Shown piece after piece: positions 16,227 to 22,859 of a stretch of DNA of 46,525 nt. Both the position numbers and the translations under genes were made by a program. The notes under the pieces are model-generated. The model did no database searches and had not been told where the DNA came from. It saw only the letters and a program-made list of their open reading frames with translations. This stretch comes from an uncultured Pseudomonadota bacterium (GTDB lineage: Bacteria; Myxococcota_A; UBA796; SXON01). The DNA is taken from NCBI GenBank assembly GCA_903891165.1, contig CAITDR010000195.1, positions 1 to 46,525 of the forward strand, read 5' to 3'. The stretch's first letter is position 1; each line of letters opens with the position of its first letter.

Positions 16227-18523
16227 TTCTCCTTTTTGTGGGAATGGTGCTGGCCGGGGATGTGCCGGTGCCGGGAAGCCGCTGGCTGCTGCGGGGGGAG
16301 GGCTGGCCGGTGGAGGAGGCGGTGGCACTCGGGGAGCTGGCCGCTCTGCCGGGGGCGCCGTGGGCGGAGCTGCCGCTGGAGTTTTGGGTGGTGGCTGACA
16401 CCGGCGATCCGGATCATTCCCTTGCGCATCTGCACGGGCGGCGGATGGAGCTGGTGGTCGGCGCGGATCCGCTGCACAGCCGCTCGGCACGCATCCACGC
16501 GCTGGCCCACGCGGTCGATCGGAGCGAGGGCTGGTCACGTCGCCGGGCCTTCCGTTCGATCAGCGGATGGGGGAGGTCTTTCCTGGAACAGGGTGCGGTG
16601 GAGCGTGATCCGCTGGCCTGGGCACGGCCGCTGGGCAGCCGCTCGCCCGCCGAAGACTTCGCGACGATGGCGGAGCTCTTCTGGACTCCTTCGGCGGAGG
16701 CAGGGGACCTGCACCCGCGCTGCCGGATGCCGTCGAAGTGGCGCTTCTGGGCTGAGATCGCGGGGGTTGATCCGGCGGCGGACCATCCCTGTGCGTCGTT
16801 GGAGGCGGTGGGCCTGGATCCGGAGCAGGTGGTGGCGGTGGATCTGGTCTACATTGTGGCGACGGGGGCCGCGGCGAGTCTCGCCGGGCATATGGCGGTG
16901 GCCCTGCATTTTGCGGAGGAAGAAGGTGCACCTCCGCGTGCTGAGGCCTGGTCGATGGTGGCGGAGGTCGGCGACACGGCCGAGGGGAGCCTCGCCTATG
17001 CCTACAAGGGGGTGACCGGCGGCTTCCCCTCGGTGATCCAGGTACTTCCGCTGGAAGGTTTGGTGCTGGACTACACCGAGGAGCAGGATCGGGAGGTGCG
17101 CTTCTATCGGCTAAACCTGGGGCCCGCGGAAAAAGCGGCGCTGCTGAGGCGGCTCGATGAGCTTCGGCTGGCCTGGGATCGGCCCTATCTGTTTTTCAAC
17201 CATAACTGTGTCAGATTGCCATTTGAGGTGGCGGAGGCGGCCTGGCCGGGGGCACTTCCGCAGGTGAAGCCGATGCCGCCGGACGTGCTTCTGGCAGCTT
17301 TGGCGCGGCAGGGGCGGATCGCGGAGCTGCCCCTGGGGCGGGTGCAGCTCGCAGCGGTGGGCAGCCGTGCGATTGCGGCGGCCACGCTGGTCCAGCAAGC
17401 GTCTCTCGGGCCGGAGCTGCGGGCGCTGCGGCGGGACTTTGATGCCAAAAAAGAGGAGGATCGTGGCGAGGCCTACCGTCGCTTCGGCGAAGTGGCTCGG
17501 GGGATGCCGGAGGAGGAGCGGGTGCGGGCGTTGCAGGTTCTGCACTGGCAGGGGGTGGTGGAGGCGGCGCGTGGCCGGAGGCAGTCGGTCAAGGCGGCGC
17601 AGGCGGGGCTGCGGCTTGGTCTGGTGGGTGCCCGAAACGGCGGGTGGCCCACCGCCGAAGAGTCGGGCGACGCGGAGCTGCTGGCGTTGCTGGAGCGGGA
17701 TCGCAGCGCTGCTTCCTCTTCCACTCCGTTCCGGCCGGTGACGGTCTTTGTGGAGCTGCACCGGGAGGGGAGCGAGGTCTGGTGGGGGCCGGGGGTGGAG
17801 ACGGCGCTCTACGACGCGCGGATCGGTCCGGGGCGTCGCTTCAGCCTGTCGGACAATGTGGCGGTTTCGGTGCTGAAGCTGAGGCTGCTCGTGGACCCGA
17901 CGCTGGAACACAGCCTGAGCTCAGGCGAGCTGCTGCACCTCGCGCTGCGACCTGCGGGGAGCGGCTGGCTGCACGGGGGCCTCGATCTGCACCTTTTGGA
18001 GGGGGGCTGGGAGCGGGGCAGACCGGAGGGGCTGCGCGGGGATGTGGCCCGGGCGGAGCTGAGCCTGGGGCCGCCGCCCGGCGTGGAGCTGCTTCGGGAT
18101 GCCCGGGTAGGGATCGGTCTGGCCGCGGGGGTGGGCCCGGTGGGCGGGCACCTGGAGCCGATGCTGCGGGTGCCGCTGAGCCTGGAGCTGGCCCTGGGCT
18201 CCGGCGTGCAGCAGCGGACGGCGGTGTCGCTGCGGGTCGCACTGTGGCCGGGCTACAAGCCTGCCGGGGGGCTTTGGCTGGGAGGAGCAGGTGAGGGTGG
18301 AGGGAGGGATGGAGCTGGGCCGGTTCTGGGGGGCCTCCTGGTCGGTGGCGGGGACGGCCGAGCTGTACCGGGGGGAGGAGGATCAACGGACAATGTTGTC
18401 CGTTGGGATTCGGATGGAGCGATTTTGAGGGGGGGCGCCTCGATCCGAGGGGCAGTGTCCTCACTTACAATACCAGATTATGCTCCAAAAGTTGTGATCA
18501 CACGTGCCAGAGGCAGAGGATAA
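16223..18523 (+). CDS. DUF4105-family envelope protein with degenerate metallopeptidase-like N-terminus (C-terminus frameshifted)
   Basis: 766 residues as read. A short signal peptide (I-L-L-F-V-G-M-V-L-A-G) precedes a peptidase-like region with H-A-L-A-H-A-V-D-R near residue 91 and R-S-P-A-E-D-F-A, then a DUF4105/Lnb-type region with Y-L-F-F-N-H-N-C-V-R-L-P-F-E, a helical middle and an antiparallel beta-strand C-terminus. In this family the conserved Asn-Cys probably mediates acyl or peptide chemistry in the envelope. After residue ~682 the reading becomes Gly-rich junk, whereas the neighbouring frame (skipping one G of 18266-18271) gives a natural ending ...S-V-G-I-R-M-E-R-F and stops at 18428. 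So it is a frameshift or an assembly indel. It is coupled to the upstream gene by GTGA. Confidence 0.75.
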   Translation: MILLFVGMVLAGDVPVPGSRWLLRGEGWPVEEAVALGELAALPGAPWAELPLEFWVVADTGDPDHSLAHLHGRRMELVVGADPLHSRSARIHALAHAVDRSEGWSRRRAFRSISGWGRSFLEQGAVERDPLAWARPLGSRSPAEDFATMAELFWTPSAEAGDLHPRCRMPSKWRFWAEIAGVDPAADHPCASLEAVGLDPEQVVAVDLVYIVATGAAASLAGHMAVALHFAEEEGAPPRAEAWSMVAEVGDTAEGSLAYAYKGVTGGFPSVIQVLPLEGLVLDYTEEQDREVRFYRLNLGPAEKAALLRRLDELRLAWDRPYLFFNHNCVRLPFEVAEAAWPGALPQVKPMPPDVLLAALARQGRIAELPLGRVQLAAVGSRAIAAATLVQQASLGPELRALRRDFDAKKEEDRGEAYRRFGEVARGMPEEERVRALQVLHWQGVVEAARGRRQSVKAAQAGLRLGLVGARNGGWPTAEESGDAELLALLERDRSAASSSTPFRPVTVFVELHREGSEVWWGPGVETALYDARIGPGRRFSLSDNVAVSVLKLRLLVDPTLEHSLSSGELLHLALRPAGSGWLHGGLDLHLLEGGWERGRPEGLRGDVARAELSLGPPPGVELLRDARVGIGLAAGVGPVGGHLEPMLRVPLSLELALGSGVQQRTAVSLRVALWPGYKPAGGLWLGGAGEGGGRDGAGPVLGGLLVGGGDGRAVPGGGGSTDNVVRWDSDGAILRGGASIRGAVSSLTIPDYAPKVVITRARGRG

Positions 18524-18547
18524 GCAATTCGAATACCGCCTACTGGT
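18429..18547. other. Spacer between frameshifted DUF4105 gene and MFS fragment
   Basis: 119 bp with a short inverted repeat CCTCG-ATC-CGAGG and no T-tract. GC content falls clearly here relative to the DUF4105 gene. No gene is evident; the tail of the misread DUF4105 frame runs through it. Confidence 0.35.
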
Positions 18548-19090
18548 TCATGATGGGCTTTCGGCAACTCGGGCCGCAATCTCGGCTACCATATTTTTAT
18601 GCTTGGCTGGCGTGATCGGATAGTAGAAAAGACAGATCAAACCAACAATCAGGAAACCACAGGGCACAATCGTCATGATAAAAGTGATGCCATCAAGGGT
18701 CGACTGGCTCTGCACGGCATTGGGCACATAGCCAAAGGAATCAAGGGCAAAACCGGCAATGAAGCCAGACAATGCCTGCGCCAACTTCAGGCCAAACAGG
18801 AAAAAGCCATACAGGAAACCTTCCTGGCGGACGCCGCTTTTCCATTGCGAATATTCCACGGTGTCGGGCACCATGGCCCAGGGGAAGAGGTAAACCGTTG
18901 CCACCCCGACACCAGCCCCCACCAGGAGAAGGATTACCACCAGCGGAGAGGGATTTTTGAGCAGATAGAGGGTCACCAGCACCACCACCAGGAGAGCCAT
19001 ACCAGCGATGAAGGCCGTGCGCTTGCTGAACTTGCGGGCCAGGGCCAACCACAGAGGCACCACCACAATGGCGCTGACAAACAGGGCCAA
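18548..19090 (-). pseudogene. C-terminal half of an MFS/GPH-type sugar transporter (5'-truncated)
   Basis: 180 residues with about five membrane helices. P-D-T-V-E-Y-S-Q-W-K-S-G-V-R-Q-E-G-F-L-Y-G is a hallmark of the melibiose-carrier (GPH/MFS_2) family and normally lies in the second half of a ~450-residue transporter. The reading frame opens only after a TGA at 19103-19105; the first residues (I-N-G-F-L-A-L-F-V-S) are mid-helix and there is no credible start or SD, so the N-terminal half is missing. Base composition is less GC-rich than the flanks, suggesting acquired DNA. Probably non-functional. Confidence 0.7.
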
Positions 19091-19097
19091 AAAGCCG

Positions 19098-20165
19098 TTA
19101 ATTCAAGGTACAGCTTTCCGATTCGTAGCTCCAGCTGTCGTAGCTCTCCACCCACCTGCTGCTCCAGCTGGTAGTGCTGGAGCTGCTTTCGTAGCAGTAG
19201 CTACGACTGGTGCCGTTCTGGAGCATTGCCTCCACCTCAACGACTGACTCTGAAGAACTGGTTCCGTCGCCCAAAACCAGCTCGAGCCAGTGAGCCCGAT
19301 CCTCCGAGCGGCTGTAGCGAAGAAGGTAGGGGTCCAAGCTACCACTTTGGGGGGCCTCCGCGTAGAAAGAGAGCGAGGTGCTGCTATCGCCCCAATCTTC
19401 TTCGGCATTCGCTTGCCGGTCCCACGAAAGATAACTTTGATCGAAACTTTCTCCTCCTCCGGTTGCGTAGATTCCGTCGCTCGCTTCCGTGCAGGACACC
19501 GTAGATGTGCCGACGCTGGTGCTTCCCTGGTAGAACGAATCCTCGAAGCCGGTGTATTCATGGAACCCCGTGACATCCGTGTCCGTCACCGTACATGTCT
19601 CGACAAGGCTCTCCACGGGACTGGTATCGAGAAGGGGTGGGCCGGCGCTGAACAGAGCAAAGGCCTCCACCAGAGTGGTGAAGCTACCGCACACCACATC
19701 GTCCGTGAAGCCATCCAACCCGTCACAGTTTTGGTCCACGCCATCCGCGGGGAGGTCCCGGACAAAAGGGTGGATGACGGGATCACTGTCGTTGCAATCG
19801 GTCGCATCGGCCACAAATCCGGGCGGCTGAGCACAGGAACTCAGGGAGGAGCCCCCGTCCCCAAATCCATCCGCGTCCCCATCGGCATACCAGATCCCGG
19901 CATCGATCGCGGAAGACTCATCCATCGAGCCATCACAGTTGTTGTCCAGACCGTCGCAGGTTTCCACAGCACCGGGGAATACAGCGAACGCAGCATCGTT
20001 GCAGTCGGTCGCATCGGCCACAAATCCGGGCGGCTGGGAACAGGAAATTTGGGAGGCAGTGACATCCCCGAAGCCATCGGCATCCCCATCGGAATACCAG
20101 GTCGAAGGCTCACAAGGAGGGGCAGAGTCCTCTATAGACTCCGGCATTGCACAGGCCAAAAACAA
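19098..20165 (-). CDS. MopE-type metal-binding-repeat lipoprotein (short; start disrupted)
   Basis: 355 residues from TTG 20165. Two full repeats of the putative metal-binding motif are seen (W-Y-S-D-G-D-A-D-G-F-G-D ... D-C-N-D ... C-D-G-L-D-N-N-C-D-G; then W-Y-A-D-G-D-A-D-G-F-G-D ...), plus a partial third. The C-terminal ~190 residues are Ser/Tyr/Asp-rich with several Cys. An ATG at 20174 with GGAG upstream would start M-*-F-L-F-L-A-C-A, a typical short lipoprotein signal, but its second codon is TAG. TTG 20165 is therefore a poor substitute. Its stop abuts the truncated MFS gene. Likely surface-exposed if expressed. Confidence 0.6.
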   Translation of the reverse strand: MFLACAMPESIEDSAPPCEPSTWYSDGDADGFGDVTASQISCSQPPGFVADATDCNDAAFAVFPGAVETCDGLDNNCDGSMDESSAIDAGIWYADGDADGFGDGGSSLSSCAQPPGFVADATDCNDSDPVIHPFVRDLPADGVDQNCDGLDGFTDDVVCGSFTTLVEAFALFSAGPPLLDTSPVESLVETCTVTDTDVTGFHEYTGFEDSFYQGSTSVGTSTVSCTEASDGIYATGGGESFDQSYLSWDRQANAEEDWGDSSTSLSFYAEAPQSGSLDPYLLRYSRSEDRAHWLELVLGDGTSSSESVVEVEAMLQNGTSRSYCYESSSSTTSWSSRWVESYDSWSYESESCTLN

Positions 20166-20444
20166 AAACTACATCTGCGCTCCGATGGCCCCCGGGAGTG
20201 GGGCACGGTGCACCTTCAAGCAAGAACCGTGCCATAATTCAAGGGCCAAAAGAGCTTCCGCGCCGAAGACGAAGCAGCTTTCTGTGGAAGGCCTGAGATT
20301 GTGCGCACACTGTGCACGTGCGGTGCACAGAGGGCGATTCCCGACCGCGCGGAAAGGGTAACCGGGAAGGCTACCCGGTTTTTCAACTTTGTGGACATGC
20401 AAAAAGTTGAAAATTGTGATTGGGGATTGACGAGGGAGGGGGCG
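20166..20444. other. Intergenic region between MopE-repeat gene and GNAT gene
   Basis: About 280 bp between divergent genes. It contains the amber-interrupted lipoprotein start (20172-20174), a terminator-like hairpin (20360-20383) and the GAGGGAGGGG Shine-Dalgarno of the acetyltransferase. No further gene is convincing. Confidence 0.4.
20360..20383 (+). terminator. Rho-independent terminator-like hairpin
   Basis: AACCGGG (20360-20366) pairs with CCCGGTT (20374-20380) around a 7-nt loop and is followed by TTT (TTTTT counting the last stem bases). It lies upstream of the GNAT gene on the plus strand, so it may attenuate or end a transcript entering from the left. Confidence 0.45.
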
Positions 20445-20984
20445 ATGATCTACGATGGTCGAGATGAGGTGTTCATGTTTCCTCTGACCGACAACGTCTT
20501 CAGCACGCCGCGCCTGAACGTCCGGCGCTGGCGTCAGGCCGACATCGACGATCTTTTCGCCGTGTATGGGGATGCCGAGGCCATGCGCTGGGTCGGTGAT
20601 GGCCGGCCGATCACGCGGGCGGAATGTGAGCAGTGGCTGCAGGTCACAGGCGCCAACTACGCCCGTCGCGGCTACGGAATGTTTACGCTGGAGCTGCGCG
20701 ACACCGGCTTGGTGGCCGGCTTTGCCGGCATCGTGCACCCCGGCGATCAGGTGGAAGCCGAGGTCAAGTACGCCTTGCACCGCGCCAACTGGGGTTGCGG
20801 CCTCGCCACCGAGGCGGTGCGTGGACTGCTGGCCTATGGCCGGGAAGTGCACGGGTTGACGCACATCATCGCCACCGTGGCGCCGCAGAACCACGCCTCG
20901 CATCGCGTGCTGGAAAAGGCCGGCCTGCGCCGCGGCCTGCTGCGCGACAACGGCGACGGCAGCCGGACACAATACTTCGAGTAG
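20445..20984 (+). CDS. GNAT family N-acetyltransferase (RimJ/RimL-like)
   Basis: About 179 residues from ATG 20445 (SD GAGGGAGGGG); ATG 20475 is an alternative. Family features: T-P-R-L-N-V-R-R-W near the N-terminus, central beta strands (G-Y-G-M-F-T-L-E-L-R-D, L-V-A-G-F-A-G-I), the acetyl-CoA loop region N-W-G-C-G-L-A-T-E-A-V-R-G-L-L (matching 'xxGxGxAtEA'), and A-P-Q-N-H-A-S-H-R-V-L-E-K-A-G. It transfers acetyl groups from acetyl-CoA to an amine, often an N-terminal residue or an antibiotic; substrate not determinable. The longer frame to 20301 lacks an SD. Confidence 0.88.
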   Translation: MIYDGRDEVFMFPLTDNVFSTPRLNVRRWRQADIDDLFAVYGDAEAMRWVGDGRPITRAECEQWLQVTGANYARRGYGMFTLELRDTGLVAGFAGIVHPGDQVEAEVKYALHRANWGCGLATEAVRGLLAYGREVHGLTHIIATVAPQNHASHRVLEKAGLRRGLLRDNGDGSRTQYFE

Positions 20985-20992
20985 GGGGTGAT

Positions 20993-21157
20993 GTGCCCAA
21001 GCCGGCGACGCACCCTCCTCCGCCGGCAGGGGCCGATCCGGGGAAAGTCGGCGTGGTGCCCGGGGTGTTGGCGGTTGTGGTGCCGTGGGTCTATGACCCG
21101 GCCGACCTGCTGCAAAATGTGCTGATCAGAGAGTTTATTCAGCAGAAGGTAGGGTGA
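20993..21157 (+). CDS. Possible 54-residue protein downstream of GNAT
   Basis: GTG at 20993 is preceded by GGGGGTGAT and begins 8 nt after the acetyltransferase stop. The product starts M-P-K-P-A-T-H-P-P-P-P, has a hydrophobic stretch V-V-P-G-V-L-A-V-V-V-P-W-V and ends L-I-R-E-F-I-Q-Q-K-V-G. Natural-looking composition but no family recognised; it may be a remnant of a larger gene or not translated. Confidence 0.3.
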   Translation: MPKPATHPPPPAGADPGKVGVVPGVLAVVVPWVYDPADLLQNVLIREFIQQKVG

Positions 21158-21175
21158 TAAGGGGAGTATTTTCAG

Positions 21176-21228
21176 GATCCTGCAAGGCGCGTGCGGCCCG
21201 AGCGCCGCAGGCGCCCTGCGAGGGGATC
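21176..21228. repeat. Long imperfect stem-loop in the leader of the SDR gene
   Basis: GATCC (21176-21180) pairs with GGATC (21224-21228), GCAAGGCGC (21182-21190) with GCGCCCTGC (21211-21219, one mismatch), and TGCGGC (21192-21197) with GCCGCA (21204-21209), leaving a six-base loop. About 19 pairs are possible. It could be a terminator without U-tract, a REP-like element or a leader structure. Confidence 0.45.
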
Positions 21229-21296
21229 TTGTAGCCGCCACACAGCGCCCGGCGGAATCGGGTGGTCACCCGGCCGCCATGCAGTTGGAAATTTTC

Positions 21297-22724
21297 ATGG
21301 CAGAAGTCCTCACAACTGCAGGGAAACCGACGACGGTGGCCATCGCAGGCGCGAGCGGCTTCGTCGGCTCGCACTTGTGCAGGGCGCTAAGCGACGACTA
21401 CCGGGTCGTGGGCCTCGCCCGGCGACCTCGGGAGGAAGTGGGGCTGCAGTGGCGTGCATGTGATCTCTTTTCGGCGACCAGTACCTTCGCTGCACTCAAA
21501 GGTGCGGACGTGGCCGTGTACCTCGTCCACTCCATGATGCCCTCGTCCAGCCTGTTCCAGGGTAGTTTCCACGACACCGACCTGCTGCTGGCGGACAATT
21601 TCGCACGCGCCTGCGCCAGCGAGGGGGTCAAGCAGATCATCTACCTGGGCGGCTTGATCCCCGAGGCGGGCTTTGTGAGCGCACACCTGACCAGCCGGCA
21701 CGAGGTGGAGTGTGTGCTGCAGTCGGTTGGGGTGCCCGTCACCTGCCTGCGTGCGGGGATGGTGGTGGGGCCGGAGGGGAGCTCCTTTGAGATCCTGAGG
21801 GCCCTGGTGGAGCGGTTGCCGTGGATGATCCTCCCGCAATGGACACGCAGCCTTACCCAGGCCGTGTACATCGACGACGTGATCGCGGTGCTGAAGGCTG
21901 CCATCTTGAACCCAGCTTTCACCGGGAAGACACTCGACCTGGTCAACGGGGAGACGCTCACCTACGAGAGCCTGCTGCGGCAGACCGCGGAAGCGATGGG
22001 CAAAAAGCGCTTGATGGTGCGGGTGCCGATTGCCAGCACGGGTTTCTCCAAGCGGTGGGTGCAATTGTTCTCCGGGGCGGCGCACGAGCTCATCTCGCCC
22101 TTGGTCGACAGCCTCCAGTGTGATCTTCCGCAGCCGTTGCCGGGGCCAGAGATCGCCTCGCTGATCCACTTTCCCACCTTCCGAGGGATGCTCACCCACA
22201 CCCTGGAGCGGCCGGCCCGAAGCCTCGTGGTGTCCAGCCCACCCTCGGGTGGCCTGCCCACGGTGCGCTCCATCCAGCGTCTGCCGTCGCTGCCGGAGCA
22301 CGACGCGCACTTTATCTCGAACGAGTATATGGACTGGCTCCCGCGATTTTTTCACACGGTGGTTCGTGTCACCCGACTGGAGGAGGGGCAGCGGATCGTG
22401 TTCTCCTTGGCCTTCCTGCCCTCGCCGCTCCTGGTGCTGGACTACGTCGAGGGCCGCTCGGACCTGGACCGCCACAAGTTCCACATTTCTGGGGGGCTGT
22501 TGTCGCATACCGGCACCTCAGGCTGGCTTGAGTTCCGGCAGGTGGCCGACCGGCGCTTCACACTTTCGTCGATCCACGAGTTTGTACCCTCGTTGCCGTG
22601 GCCCATCTATGTCGTCACTCAGGCCCCGATTCACGCGCTGGTGATGCACCACTTCGGGCGCCATCTCGCAAGGATGGTGGCGGTAAAGGAGCTTCTACAT
22701 GCTCCAGCGGATCAAAAGCGCTGA
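21297..22724 (+). CDS. NAD(P)-binding extended SDR protein with C-terminal lipid/ligand-binding-like domain
   Basis: 475 residues from ATG 21297 (the ATG at 21279 is also in frame). The dinucleotide-binding loop V-A-I-A-G-A-S-G-F-V-G-S-H-L is at residues ~14-27, followed by atypical-SDR features (Y-L-V-H-S-M-M, I-I-Y-L-G-G-L-I-P, S-R-H-E-V-E). The last ~150 residues form a separate beta-rich domain (R-V-T-R-L-E-E-G-Q-R-I-V-F-S-L, S-G-W-L-E-F-R-Q-V) of the kind seen after NmrA-like SDRs (DUF2867-like). It probably reduces or isomerises a small molecule, or acts as a redox sensor; substrate unknown. A long stem-loop precedes it and a strong terminator follows. Confidence 0.82.
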   Translation: MAEVLTTAGKPTTVAIAGASGFVGSHLCRALSDDYRVVGLARRPREEVGLQWRACDLFSATSTFAALKGADVAVYLVHSMMPSSSLFQGSFHDTDLLLADNFARACASEGVKQIIYLGGLIPEAGFVSAHLTSRHEVECVLQSVGVPVTCLRAGMVVGPEGSSFEILRALVERLPWMILPQWTRSLTQAVYIDDVIAVLKAAILNPAFTGKTLDLVNGETLTYESLLRQTAEAMGKKRLMVRVPIASTGFSKRWVQLFSGAAHELISPLVDSLQCDLPQPLPGPEIASLIHFPTFRGMLTHTLERPARSLVVSSPPSGGLPTVRSIQRLPSLPEHDAHFISNEYMDWLPRFFHTVVRVTRLEEGQRIVFSLAFLPSPLLVLDYVEGRSDLDRHKFHISGGLLSHTGTSGWLEFRQVADRRFTLSSIHEFVPSLPWPIYVVTQAPIHALVMHHFGRHLARMVAVKELLHAPADQKR

Positions 22725-22794
22725 GTGGAAGCCGTTTCTGGACTTGTTACCCGCGACAGCCACGCAAGCGATGGGCGCTTCCCCATGTCAACCA

Positions 22795-22827
22795 AAAGGC
22801 GCCCGGGCCTCTGGCCCGCGCGCCTTT
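22795..22827. terminator. Strong bidirectional terminator hairpin
   Basis: AAAGGCG (22795-22801) pairs with CGCCTTT (22821-22827) and CGGGCC (22804-22809) with GGCCCG (22813-22818), loop TCT. The A-rich left arm gives a T-run on the minus strand and the right arm TTT on the plus strand. It separates the SDR gene from the convergent giant lipoprotein gene, and its right arm overlaps repeat copy 2. Confidence 0.7.
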
Positions 22828-22859
22828 GTGGGTTTTGACAGTACGGAGCTTATTCCTCC
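22823..22859. repeat. Direct repeat copy 2 with small hairpin
   Basis: Bases 22823-22855 match 13112-13144 at 31/33 positions in the same orientation. The hairpin at the right end is kept with altered pairing: GGAG (22845-22848) with CTCC (22856-22859). Like copy 1 it sits between convergent gene ends, just before the stop of a minus-strand lipoprotein gene. Confidence 0.6.

Noticed and set aside
15210-16538. 442-residue minus-strand ORF
   Set aside because: Spans two plus-strand genes that share a GTGA overlap and have natural composition; the ORF is Pro/His/Arg-rich shadow.
21387-22508. 373-residue minus-strand ORF opposite the SDR gene
   Set aside because: No domain logic and complementary to a strongly motif-bearing gene.
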